From: Nothophaeocryptopus gaeumannii
Taxonomy: Eukaryota > Ascomycota > Dothideomycetes > Mycosphaerellales > Mycosphaerellaceae
Assembly (NCBI GenBank): GCA_031771865.1
Contig: JASISA010000029.1
Span: 248,001-312,000 of the forward strand
Length of the DNA: 64,000 nucleotides
Reading direction: 5' to 3'
Positions 40,365 through 50,783 of the stretch are shown piece by piece; position 1 is the stretch's first letter, and every line of letters begins with the position of its first letter. The notes under the pieces were generated by a model, which had not been told where the DNA came from, ran no database searches, and saw only the letters and a list, made by a program, of their open reading frames with translations. The position numbers and the translations under genes are program-made.

Positions 40365-42349
40365 CTATTCGACCTCGTCGTCGCCCTGGTTGTTGTTCAC
40401 GACATCAGCAATATCCTCATTTATCAGCAGGTCCTCAGCCGTCTTGAAGTCCTCAACTATCTTATCTTCCTCGTCAAACGCAGCCAGCAGTATGCCCTCT
40501 TTATCCTTGTGTTTAGGCTGCGGGGTCCCCACCAGTCTCGTAGACACATACACGCTTCAATGATGTTGCTGAGTAGTCTGGATCGCTTATAATCGATAAG
40601 GTCTCGGCCGGCGCTAAAGCTTCGTTCACAGTCATCGCTCATATTGGGGATTGCGAGTGTATCGAGTGCAAACTTCGCTAATGCCGGCTGCGACTGAACA
40701 CGGTCAAGCCAGTATTGTAGAGCGTCGAAAAGGAGCATCGTCTGGTGAGCTCTCGATATGCGGAACAATGTCTGTCGAAAGGTAGTACTCCAAGGCATCG
40801 ACTTCAGCTGTTACGGCAGTATTAGTAGTGAGCTTTCTACGCTTCCAAGCCCATAGTTGTCCGTGCAGTGAATCTGATTCAAAGCTCGTGTTTACAGCGC
40901 CAGGTGACCATGCTGGCTTGTAGCTGACGCGCCATATCTCGGTGACCATGTCCTTCACTTGTTCGACATACTCCGGCTGCTCTTTCTCGAACCATAATGC
41001 CTGGAACCATGAAAGCTTGAGGGTCGGATTGAGGACGATGGCGGCGTAAACCATGGGCATGTCGTCGCAGAGTTTAAAGTACTTCTCAGCCTTCAGCCAG
41101 CTGTGTTCGCAGCATTCGGATAGGTACTTGTAGGTCGTGTCTCTGACGCCAGTGCTGGCGAGTTCATCCTTCTGATTACAGAGGACTTCTAGCAGCCATG
41201 TCAGTGTCTGGTACCATTCGAAATAGAAAGACTGGTTGCCCTCTGTTCTTATAGTAGCTGTCTCAAATATCTTCAGGATATCTTCGACCTTACAAAGTTG
41301 CTTCCACTCGGTTGGTTCGAGCGAATCTCTGAGCAGCTTTGCGGCCTCGTTCTTGTCGAGATGCTTCCTGTAGTCACGGCAGAACTTGGTGATGCGCTTC
41401 TCGACGTCCTTGGCTCGTTGAATCATGTAAAAGAAGGAGTTCCAGCGCGTGGCGTTGTTGAGAACAAGCTGAAGTTGTAGAATTAGCATGTGAAGCTCGG
41501 AGGTGCCTTGCGGTATAGAAATCGTCATCGAAAAGAGCGACACTTGATTTGGCTTAGTCGCCGCCAGCGCCGTGTTTAACGCGTGCGGGTTAGCCAACCA
41601 AACACTCTGGACACAGTGGACCGGAGTCCGCTGAGCGCGGGGTGCACGATCCTCAACTTTCGAGCTTCTGAACTTACTTACCTTAAGCACATTGTATTTC
41701 GACCATTTTCCACCCATCTTGATTGCAGCAAACGCCTCCAACCTCTGTGGCGACGACCGAATATAGCGGATGATATTATGGAGCTTTCGATCGTTTGCTG
41801 ACTGCCGCTGGACTTCACGACTTTCTCGCCCTTGCTATTAATGCTGTGGTGTTGAGACAGGTGATGTAGAGCGCCTCGAGTTCCATTCAAGACGTTCAAC
41901 TGCTGATGCCGGCCTTCTTTTTCGCAGAGATAGCAGTAGTATACCCGCACGTTATCCGAACGCAGCAGCGCTTCGCCAAACTGCCAGGCTGGACTCCATG
42001 TCTTTCGATCCTCACCAACACCTTGTTGATGCTTCTTGAGGCGCGCATACTCGGTCTTTCTAAGCTCGAAGGTATCCGGATGAGAAGAGGCGCAGTAATT
42101 GGGGTTCTGTTCGCATAAGACGATAGTAGCTTCAGAGCTACCAACACCTAGCCGACGACAACACGCTGGGCATGGCGAGATACGACAGTATGAGATATTG
42201 GTAAAGAGATGGGAAGATTGGATACATTCACGGCGAAAACGCGTCGATTTTTCCCATACGCGTACCGCCCTTGGCGCCGGCGAGTATGCCGACTGGCTGC
42301 GCAATGGATACCGAGATAGGAAGTTGGTAACCATGGTTACCGGTAGCAT
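40365..42349 (-). pseudogene. hAT transposase, shortened and broken
   Basis: Three overlapping segments in different frames make up the gene. 42349-41678 has the BED finger (WQFGEALLRSDN, YYCYLCEKEG, HHLSQHH). 41741-40704 begins after a GTAAGT donor and carries LVLNNATRWNSFFYM. 40798-40365 has NMSDDCERSFSAGRD and the following ACMCLRDWW dimerisation signature. Typical fungal hAT transposases have some 200-250 residues between the BED finger and the NNxTRWNS box, including the FDLWTSPN and DNASNN segments with catalytic Asp residues. I do not see these here, and there is no room for them. The copy therefore looks internally deleted and non-autonomous. Confidence 0.7.
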
Positions 42350-42438
42350 TTACTCACCAGCTACCATATTGACCGGTAAGCATGTGATTGCCCTACTGAC
42401 TATACTATTGGTTACCAATAACCAGGTTCTACCATCTA

Positions 42439-42460
42439 TACCGGACCAACAAGACCCCTG
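42439..42460 (-). repeat. hAT terminal inverted repeat, right
   Basis: 22 bp ending CCCCTG, the reverse complement of the left terminus. Confidence 0.9.
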
Positions 42461-42468
42461 TAAGGGTA
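42461..42468. repeat. hAT target-site duplication, right copy
   Basis: TAAGGGTA, identical to 40235-40242. Confidence 0.92.
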
Positions 42469-44724
42469 TTCTCTATCTGTGCGTGCTACTTAAGTCTCTT
42501 ATTAACGATTACTCCTAGGACCCTCATTGTGTCCTCTGGGCCACTCTGGAGCGACGGGATATTGGGTATTCTCTAGGATTCGGATGTGCTCCTTGTGCCC
42601 CTTGTAAAGTGCATGACTTTGTATTTCTTAGGGGCGAACTTAGCTCCATGTCTTAAGGCCCATTGTAGACAGCTGTTGTGGTCCTTTTCTAGTGCCTCGC
42701 ATGTACCTCTTATCGAATTTGACACTGCAATGAGGTATGTATTATCTGCAAACCCAACTACTTCGGTGTATTCTATTCCTTCTAGGAGGGAGGCTATAAA
42801 GAAGAGGAACAGGATGATGAGATAGTGCTTCCTTGTAGGATTCCGCATGCTACTCGTGCTACCGGTAACTCGTATCCGGGGATAGCGATTGTTGTCTCTC
42901 TGTCCTTTAGGAATAACGCTACAAAAGCTATAATCCAGTATAGAATCCTCCTGCACCGCAGGTTGTAGATTAACCGTTCGTAATTAACTTTGTCAAACGC
43001 TCCTGTTATGTCAAGTAATAACACCGAGGCTACCTTGCCTTTCTTCCACGCAGTCTGAACGCTTTGAAGGATGTACCGTAGTGCGTCTCCGGTCGATCTA
43101 CCCGCTTGCGCCATTTGGTTTTAAGGAAGCAACTTATATTCCCGTACAGCCTGTCCTATTTTCCGTGCAACTATTGCTTCTAGTATCTTGCTAATGCACG
43201 ATAGAAGGGCAATAGGCCTCCATCCCTTTGGAGTAGATAAGTCTTTACCCGCCTTCTATAGCATAATCGTCCTAGCTTTCCGAAACTGGGCTGGGTAGTA
43301 GCTAATTGAAACACACTATTAGAAGATGCGTTGGAGGATAGGGAGTAGCTAAGCTAGGCACTTCTTAATGCATCTGTTTAGTATCTCGTCGAGGCCGGGA
43401 GCCTTGTCGTTCGGCAGTCTTTGGACTACTTTTCGTACCTCCTCTTCTATACTTTCGCATGCTATATTGACAGGTTCTAGGTATATAGTGCTCTCGATGT
43501 CTAATGTGTCTGCGGGCTCTAGCATTAGGAAAAGGGCTGTCCGTAGGATCTCTGTTTTCGCACTGTCCGTCGTAAACTAATCGTTATTGTGTGTTAGTGT
43601 AGGCATCTAGGGAGGTCGAATAGGGCTATCGCTGTTCTTTGCCCACTTAGCTAGCTTCTATATTCCCTATGGCTCGCTAGCGGTTTTGTGAACCGCGGTC
43701 CTCTACTGTTTCCTTTTCTCTATCTAGATAGTTATCTTTTTCTCCTAGTTTCGTGCCCTCCACTCCTTCTAGTGCTCCTCGCTCCCTGTCCATTGTGCAT
43801 GCCGTCTTGCCTGCCGAGCCTCCTGAATCGCATGTAGTACCACCGGCACACTCCTTGGATCTAGCGGCCGATATGTTTTACGCCGGACAACAAGGTCCCT
43901 TGTCTTTTGTAGAGCATTGCTAAGATCACTCACGGTGCTATCTATATCCTCCTTTGTTGTCATCCCTTCGGCTGTAGGTAGGAGCTTTTGGAGCGTCTCT
44001 CTGAACTCCTCCTAGTTAGTGTCCTTCCACATCCATCTTGTTCTCGTCTCCTCCTGTATCCCTATGTTAATAGTTGTCTCTATGCTGATATGATTAGAGT
44101 CAATGTCTTCCTTGCCTGGCTGACATGCTGTTATCCTCTTTAATATCTCCTCTATTACAAGAGTAAGGTCTATCGTCGTCCCAGTTTGGGACTGTGGTGT
44201 CTTTCTCCAGGTAGCAAGGCCTAGGGGTGTCGCTAGGTATAGCGTGTCTCGACACGCCTCTCGTAGCTCTCTTGCTCTAAGATCCTCCTGTGGTACTAAC
44301 GGTCCTCCCTACCAACGGTAGTGAAGATTGAAGTCTCTAACTAGAACGTGTTCTCCCGGTTCCTTAATACCTTCTAAAAGCTCCTCTACTATAAGCCTCG
44401 CATCCCAGTTATAGATGTTATAGAGGTGTACAGTTCCTATTGTCGTTTGTAGTGAGATTAGGATCTTCTAATTACTTATAATCCGGTGCGACTATTCGGA
44501 TAGGCTGTACTTCTTATAGACGTAGAATATGACTCTCCTGTCTTTGTCTTCCCCTGCAACAGTATAGTACTTCGGATATGTAACTGTTCTTCCATTGCTT
44601 GGGTTAGTGTATAGCTCCTGGATAGCGAGAATGTCTTTCTGGCTGTTATCGAGTAGCTGCCGGTGGGTAGCCTGTGATTTCCGTACGTTTGCCTGCAGTA
44701 TACTTAGTGTCGGTTGTGTGTTCA

Positions 44725-46269
44725 TTAGGTACTAGCTAGTAGTTGATCCCGCTGTATTGCTCGTCGGATTGACCCTTGTCCTTGCTCCGGTACAATGGTC
44801 TTAGCCCTGTTCACCGCCCCAACTGGCCTCCCAAACCTCTGTAGTGTTCGCTTCTCTACTGCTGTTCCTATTGGCCTCCTGCCTAGGACATATTCGCGGC
44901 TTGTCCGGGTAGCTGTTTGGTCCTCTCCCTCCCTATTCGCTCCTTGCTGTAGAGGAGGGGAAGGCAGAGGAGAAGTAGAGCTAGGAGTACTGTAGGTTAG
45001 CTTAGCCATGTAGCTCGCCCCTATCTTCTTCATGCTCTGAATCTTGTCCTTGATTGCTTGTCTCTTTGAGCACATATAGTGCCAAGCTGGGTGGTTCTGA
45101 CTGCAATTTCCGCATTTACTGTGCTTTGATCGGTCTGCCTCTGCAAGCTTCTCGTGCGCACATTCTCTTATGTTATGGCTTCCTCCACACCTTGCACACA
45201 CCGTACCGTTTGTGCACCTTGTGCCGATATGGCCATATCTTTGGCAGTTGAAGCACTGTGTTATTGTCCATTGGTGGTCCCATTCTTCAGTGTCGTGGAG
45301 CACTCCGGAGATGATAATGCCCTTCTCTACCGCAGCTCTAGCAGCTTCCACCGTCTTCAGTTCGACTACTAGAGTGCTCTGTTTCTTTGTTCCCGTTGCT
45401 ATAGCTTTCTGGCCCTTCCACTAGGCATTCTATACTTGGATTCCGGGTATTAGCCGCTTGTTGTCTTCCTCAATTGACTGGATCCGCTGTGTAGTAGGGT
45501 CGTTTCCTGCAACTGTAACAAAGTGGACTTGGACTGGGAAGGTTTTCTGTGCTATTCTTGCCTCCTTCAAGACCTTGCCTAGGCCTTGGGTGTCTGCCGC
45601 CATTCGGTTCCTTGCTGCAGGGTCCGTAGTCGTGAGAACTAGTCCATCGGGGACCTTCTTGACTGCGACTACATGTGCCCAGTTCCCTCCTTCTGCAGTA
45701 AAACGCGAAACAATCCGGGTAGCTTCAGCATCCCTAAGCTCAGCCCTAGTCGCTTCGTTGTCTACGTGAATCTTGAGGGAGCACGCAGCTCTTTGTGCTT
45801 TGATGCTAGACAGCTGGGCTGGCTGTTGGGCTGCGACTGTAGCCCAGGTTGTCTTTGGTCCTGGACTCTGCTCTATCTTCTTCTGAATCTGTGTAATACT
45901 CCGTTGGATAGATTCCAGAGTGGCTTCCTGGTTGGTGCGCTTCGTGGTCCGCGCTGCAGTTGAGTGAATCATATCCAGAATCATCTGGATTGCCCTCTCT
46001 GGTTGGAGGGAGGAGTGTTGACTCTGATGCATCAGTTCAGCTGCCTCATTCTGAATCTCTTTCAGGGCCTCCCAAGGTGAGAGGGGACCCTGCTGGTTCT
46101 TGTTTACTGCTGCGTTCTTCTCTCTATACCCCTTCTCTTGGGAGGTTGGGTAGGAAGCTAGATTGATACTCCCTGTATCTCTGCCTGTAGTAGTTTCTTC
46201 AGTAACCTCTTGAAATGGCTCTAGTCCGTTGTCTGTGCCTGAGGCAGCACAGCCTTGTGCACTGGCCAT
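44725..46269 (-). pseudogene. LINE ORF1 (gag-like, three zinc knuckles)
   Basis: A frame of about 514 codons from ATG 46269 to TAA at 44725-44727, interrupted by two TAG codons three apart at 45430-45421. The N-terminal half is Gln/Glu/Ser-rich with a helical region. The C-terminal half has three knuckles in a row: CFNCQRYGHIGTRC, CARCGGSHNIREC and CGNCSQNHPAWHYMC. The last two are of CCHC type with variant spacing. The TAG codons are explained by TGG to TAG or CAG to TAG, the changes expected of C-to-T mutation at CpA. Confidence 0.8.
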
Positions 46270-46447
46270 GCTTGGCAGAGAATTCTCTTCTTCTGATGCT
46301 GAGAATCAGTATTTTCGAGCGCTGACTGCGCACCCGCCAACAGCGGCGTGTAGCCGTGCTTTGGATGCGTGTATTGCCTTGATAGGTTCCGTATGTTCTG
46401 AGGTTTTGGTAATGCCGCCTCCCCAAATTCGTTTTTTAGGTGCAAAG

Positions 46448-46461
46448 TGCAAGGTTGACAA
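46448..46461. repeat. LINE target-site duplication, right copy
   Basis: TGCAAGGTTGACAA, identical to 38998-39011, marking the 5' end of the minus-strand LINE at 46447. Confidence 0.85.
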
Positions 46462-46972
46462 GGACTTGTCCGCAAAGCCGTCTTTATTATCCATCATGAC
46501 CTTGTACAAAGCAGACTTGTCCGGATCTGTGAACAAGTTGTCTATGCTTCGGACGTCAGATGAACAAAGACAATATCGTCGCCAATGGTGATCCTGCCAA
46601 CGGTGATACTGGAGAATGCCGCTCATCATCTCATCACATCTTTTCTCGTACGACATTTTGCGATTCGGCAGAAGCTGTCGAAGCAGAGTTCGATGAGTAG
46701 GCTTCCTGCATTCCAACTTGCAGGAATTGGGCTCGCGCCAAGACAGCGTCGTTGATTGAGTGGCCACGCGACAAATTCTCTCTGCTGTGTTCTCTCGTCG
46801 ACTGGTCGTGATAAGGCGTGATACGACTGCCCGAGATGTCCCGCATGCATTTTGGTGCTTCTGAATCAATCTGCATAACAATTGTTCAGGCAGACTGCTG
46901 CAGAATACGATGCCGAATACGCACTGGCCTGGCTGCATTCCGAGACTGGCAAATTTCGACTTCCTGGTCGGC
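46462..46972. other. original upstream flank of the kinase-like gene
   Basis: Before the LINE inserted, this DNA was next to 38998. A minus-strand frame with an ATG at 46656 (MSYEKRCDEMMSG) in good context crosses the duplication into the LINE. It could be a small upstream gene cut by the insertion, but its pre-insertion frame would end about 30 codons further on, before the kinase ATG. No domain is recognised. Confidence 0.35.
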
Positions 46973-47769
46973 TCACTCGAGCAATGATGCAGGCAACTCA
47001 AACCTTTTGTGCACTTGCCCTTTGAAAGTGTCGCCGTCTTCTGGTGACTGAAATTCGGAAGGGTTGTTCATCTCCGGAGGGTTCGTCTCGATCTCAATCG
47101 TGACCTGACGTAGCGTCAGCACATATTCGATGTCAGAGGACACCACGCTGAGCTCTCTGTACCGCTTCGTCCTCCGAGCGATAGTCCACACCTAGGCGAG
47201 GTTGTGTAGGCGGATCATCACTCACCGGTCCGTCATTGACAAGGCCCACGTCCATCATGGCTCCAAATATGCCATCCTTGACTCTGTCCTCTCGATAAGT
47301 TTTGCGCACAGTGCCAATGAAAAGATCGTAGAGCTCTTTGCCCTTAGCAGCTCCAGCAGCTTTGTGGAAGTCAGGCTCGTTGCCCTTCTTCGTAGTGGCA
47401 TAGAGAGTGAATTGAGATACTTGAATTTGCTGTCAGAAACGGCAAGCGTCACGTGGTACGTTGAGTTGATACTTACCACACAGAACGTCGCCATCAATCT
47501 CTTGTACATTCTTCTTCCACTTACCGCCTTGGTCGTCGTCCCACAGCTTGACCTTGAGAATTTTGGCGGCCATGGACTCGGCCTCTTTGGGCGTATCTTC
47601 CTTGGCGATGCCGGCAAGAATGAGCAGTCCTTTACCTATACTTGACACAAGCTGGCCATCCACGGTCACGGAGGCCGACTTCACACGCTGTATGACGGCT
47701 AGCAGAGGCGTCAGTGAGTTGTATTGATATACTAGATACAGCGTCTATCGGGCGCCGCTCACTCTTCAT
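46973..47769 (-). CDS. DTD1: D-aminoacyl-tRNA deacylase
   Basis: Four exons, complement of 47763-47769, 47477-47698, 47226-47419 and 46973-47104, encode 184 residues. The introns are 64, 57 and 121 nt, all GT-AG. The enzyme hydrolyses D-amino acids (and glycine mischarged on tRNA-Ala) from tRNA, protecting translation. Family motifs are the N-terminal MKTVIQRVKSASV, SQFTLYATTKKGNEPDF and VNDGPVTIEIET, the last two being the paired active-site motifs SQFTL and NxGPVT. The second of these is assembled across the third splice site, which confirms that junction. The first coding exon is only 7 nt (ATGAAGA). The tail after ETN is about 38 residues longer than in bacterial DTD. Confidence 0.93.
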
Positions 47770-48691
47770 GTTGGTGGGCGATCGGTGGCAGCTCCGTCCA
47801 ATGAGCAAGCTTGGAAGCTGAGACGCAGAGTTAGACGCCGTCCCTGTCCCTCGATTCAGATCCCAGTTTGCAAAAGGCTATGTGCGATGGCGATTTGGAA
47901 GCACTCGGAGTGAGCGACCAGTAGTGAGCAGATGCAGATTCCCGCGTAAGGCCACAAATCGCGTGATTCGGTGTCGCGCTGTGCTGTAGGTAGCTTGTTC
48001 GGCCCAATGCGATTGCTGGCGTTGCTGGCAGTGGCGGCGGCGTCGACAGCGCAGACTCCAGAGTGACAGTGAAAGTGAGGCTGGAGTGCGGGAAGGCTGT
48101 CGTGTCACCCACTGTCTTCTGACTCGGTGCGACTGTACGGCCTGGTCGGAGTGAGCGTGCACTCTGTTGTTGTTGTAGTGTGTGTATTGTAGATTGGATG
48201 GCAAATGTGATGTGTATCTGTCTGAAGGAGTCGTCGGCGGATGCGATGCGATGCGATGGTGCAAAGTGGGAGAATCTGTTGGTGATCTGAAGATCGCGCC
48301 AAGACCTGCACGCGAGGAGAGGAAAGCGCAACCGTAGAAGACCCTTGTCCTTTGGCCTGTTGCGTGCAGGTGCAAGTGCAAGTGCAAGTGAACTCAAAGA
48401 CAACACGCAGCAAACAGGGGAACGCTCCTCTGTCTGCACATGCAACGCCGCCAGAGTGCAATCGCTATTCAATACTCGCACTACCATATCACATGCATCC
48501 TCCGCACGCCGTCGCATCGACCCCGTCCACACGAGCCTCCGCGCGAACAGCTTCATACCGGACATCCTTGCGCTACCGGTGATCATCCAAGACCCCATAT
48601 CCGCTGAACCAGAACCGCGACCTCACGCCGCACCACTGCCACACATACCACACCTACCACGACCGTCGCGTACGGCGCGCAACTGCTCACA
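47770..48691. other. bidirectional promoter region of DTD1 and NOT3
   Basis: The two genes diverge from this 0.9-kb stretch. It has short simple repeats: GATGC at 48240-48258 and GTGCAA at 48363-48390. Overlapping open frames on both strands (for example 47831-48598, minus) are Arg/Ser/His-rich and read as non-coding. Confidence 0.5.
48363..48390 (+). repeat. (GTGCAA)n short tandem repeat
   Basis: About four and a half hexamer copies in the DTD1-NOT3 intergenic region. Confidence 0.75.
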
Positions 48692-50783
48692 ATGGCGGCG
48701 CGCAAGCTTCAGCAAGAGATAGACAAGGTCCATACCTTCCCGATCTAGCTGTGCCTGGAGGCCTCAACTGACAAGTAACAGGAGTTCAAGAAGGTCCAGG
48801 AAGGCGTAGCCTTGTTCGAGGGCATATATGAGAAGCTCACACAATCACAAAATCCCTCACAGAAGGAGAAGCTGGAAGACTCATTGAAGAAGGAAATCAA
48901 AAAGCTACAGCGGTCTCGAGACAAGATCAAGGGTTGGGCAAGCCAAAATGACATCAAGGACAAGAAGCCGCTGCAGGACTATCGGAAGCTCATCGAGACG
49001 GTATAGCTATCATGTGTGATCTTTGGTTGCCCGATATGCAGAACTGACCTCGAAGTATAGCAAATGGAGAAGTTCAAAGCCGTCGAGAAGGAGATGAAGA
49101 CCAAAGCCTTCTCGAAAGAGGGGCTGTCCGCCGCCGCGAAGCTCGATCCCAAAGAGAAGGAGAAGATGGAGGTCGGCCAGTTTCTCTCGGACATGGTCGA
49201 TGAGCTGGGGCGGCAAGTTGAGAGCCAAGAAGCCGAGGCCGAGACATTACAAGCAGGCCTCAAGAAGAAAAAGAACGATGGCGGGAAGGCAGATCGGCTG
49301 GCTGAGCTCGAGCGAACAGTAGAACGACATAAGTGGCATATAGGGAAACTCGAGATCCTCCTGCGGTCACTGGAGAATGGGAGTGTGGAGGTCGACCAGG
49401 TCAAGGAGGTTGAGGAAGGGATCAAGTATTACGTTGAGCAGAATCAAGAGGTCGATTTCATGGAGGATGACTCGCTATACGACGATCTGAATCTGGACGA
49501 CGACGAAGAGATGTATGGCATGGGCGGCGCCGACGACAAGGTGTCAAGTCAAGATGCACAAAGCGTACAAGACGAGCCTCCGGACACAGAACCAGCGCCC
49601 TCAAATCACACCACGAAGCCTGCCAAGTCGAAATCTGTCACAGATCCTGTGAGACGGCCGAGCGTACAGCTCAAATCGCAACCTCTACCAGCGCTATCAT
49701 CCCTACACTCAAGTACGCCGAGCAATACGAATGGCAAGGCTGCGGAATCTATGAAGCCGGCACCCTTACCGTCAATACCAACAGGGCAACCACTCAAGTA
49801 CGCATCGGCAGCGGCGGCAGCTGCAGCAAGCGACAAGAATGGCGTCGGGATAGCACCTTTACCGCCGCCTCCGGGAGCGGCCAGGACCAGCGAGACAGCA
49901 TCTCCAGCGGTAACTGCTGCTCAGCCTGCAGCGCCTTCACCTGCGCAATCCGCGGCGGCACAGCCTGTAAAAACGCCAGAGGAGCAGCCCACGCAACCCA
50001 CGCCTGCGCCGAAAGAAGAACAACCGAAGGCGCCCGAACCAGCTCCTTCAACTGCACCAGCGTCAAAGGCACCCTCAGTCAAGCCGTCACCTCAAGTCGC
50101 ACAAGCGCAACCGGTACCGGAGTCAAGTTTGATGAAGGCGCCGCAACCTCCAAGTCCGGACTCTGGCATAGCAGGCATAGCTCTGTCGCATGGAGAACCA
50201 GCGCTGGAAGAGGAAGATGAAGAATCCATCTATCATTTGCCTTCTTCGCTTACTGACCTACTTGACTCGTTCGAGGAGACGAAGCAGCGGGCAAAGTCTA
50301 ACAAGCCATTCGACCTGAACATGCTGAACGCCTCGCGTGCGACTTGCCCGACTCCGCTCGACGCAGAGAAGCCCAATCACTACCATCCACAGAACCCATA
50401 CGCGTATACGCCGGCGCACTATCCTCAAGAACCCCTAGGCATCTTCGACGATCACCGGCTATACAGCCGGATCGACACAGACAGCCTCTTCTACGCTTTC
50501 TACTACCGCCAAGGGACATACCAGCAATACCTCGCAGCCAAGGCGCTCAAGGGTCAAAGCTGGCGGTTTCACAAGCAGTATCAGACGTGGTTCCAGCGAC
50601 ACGAGGAGCCAAAGAATATAACGGAGGAGTTCGAGCAGGGAACATATCGCTTCTTCGACTATGAGAGCACATGGTAAGTCTATTGAAGACAAAAGAGGAA
50701 AATGAGGCTGACGACTCTGCAGGATGAACCGTCGGAAGGCAGACTTCAAGTTCGCCTACAAGTTCTTGGAAGACGATCTCTGA
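48692..50783 (+). CDS. NOT3: CCR4-NOT complex subunit NOT3/NOT5
   Basis: Four exons (48692-48727, 48782-49000, 49061-50673, 50723-50783) give 642 residues; the introns are 54, 60 and 49 nt. The protein is a scaffold subunit of the cytoplasmic and nuclear CCR4-NOT mRNA deadenylase. The N-terminal coiled coil is diagnostic: MAARKLQQEIDK, then FEGIYEKLTQSQNP, KKEIKKLQRSRD and NDIKDKKPL. A disordered Pro/Ala/Gln linker occupies residues about 230-480. The C-terminal NOT box begins near the Tyr-rich YHPQNPYAYTPAHYP region and ends FYYRQGTYQQYLAAKALK, SWRFHKQYQTWFQRHEEP and YEFKFAYKF-type closing residues split by the last intron. The first coding exon is just 36 nt. The motif order and the perfect frame across all junctions make this assignment firm. 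Confidence 0.95.

Larger units (their letters stand above)
40243..42460 (-). mobile_element. hAT-family DNA transposon inserted in the LINE (2218 bp)
   Basis: The ends are perfect inverted repeats of 22 bp starting CAGGGGTCTTGTTGGTCCGG, flanked by an 8-bp duplication TAAGGGTA. That terminus and duplication length are the family hallmarks. Within are minus-strand transposase pieces: a BED-type zinc finger, the NNATRWNSFFYM segment and the C-terminal hAT dimerisation region. Subterminal segments repeat the words ACCATCTATACCG and AGCATGTGAT in direct orientation at both ends. The element lies in the same orientation as its host LINE. Confidence 0.93.
39249..44725 (-). pseudogene. LINE ORF2 (endonuclease, reverse transcriptase)
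   Basis: It starts at ATG 44725, overlapping the ORF1 stop as TAATG. Recognisable parts in order are the endonuclease N-terminus (SILQANVRKSQATHRQLL, LAIQELYT), a linker frame at 43769-43963 and reverse transcriptase with LLLDITGAFDKV near 43000. A one-base shift follows around 42820-42830, just after GILQGST, and then the FADN box in place of FADD near 42740. The final CCHC-like CECGDRG...HYLAYC segment lies at 39250-39560. Stops that end the open segments at 44492, 43769, 42794 and 42573 are all TAG. All segments except the shifted RT part share one frame with the ATG. Confidence 0.8.
39012..46447 (-). mobile_element. Tad-like non-LTR retrotransposon (LINE), split by a hAT element
   Basis: The element is transcribed on the minus strand and is about 5.2 kb once the 2.2-kb hAT insertion is subtracted. 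It carries a gag-like ORF1 with zinc knuckles (46269-44725), an ORF2 with endonuclease, reverse transcriptase and a C-terminal Cys-rich segment, and a triplet-repeat 3' tail. It is bounded by a 14-bp direct repeat. Both ORFs are full of stops, almost all TAG, and reverse transcriptase has a frameshift, so the copy is dead. Removing the hAT element and one 8-bp duplication restores the reading frame across the break, which confirms that the hAT came second. Confidence 0.9.

Noticed and set aside
46306..47001. 231-codon minus-strand frame crossing the LINE 5' boundary
   Set aside because: It is partly LINE leader and partly flank, so it cannot be one ancestral gene. Only the part starting at 46656 might be real, and that has no domain.
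47831..48598. 255-codon minus-strand frame between DTD1 and NOT3
   Set aside because: Arg/Ser/His-rich, with three other long frames over the same bases, inside a divergent promoter with simple repeats.
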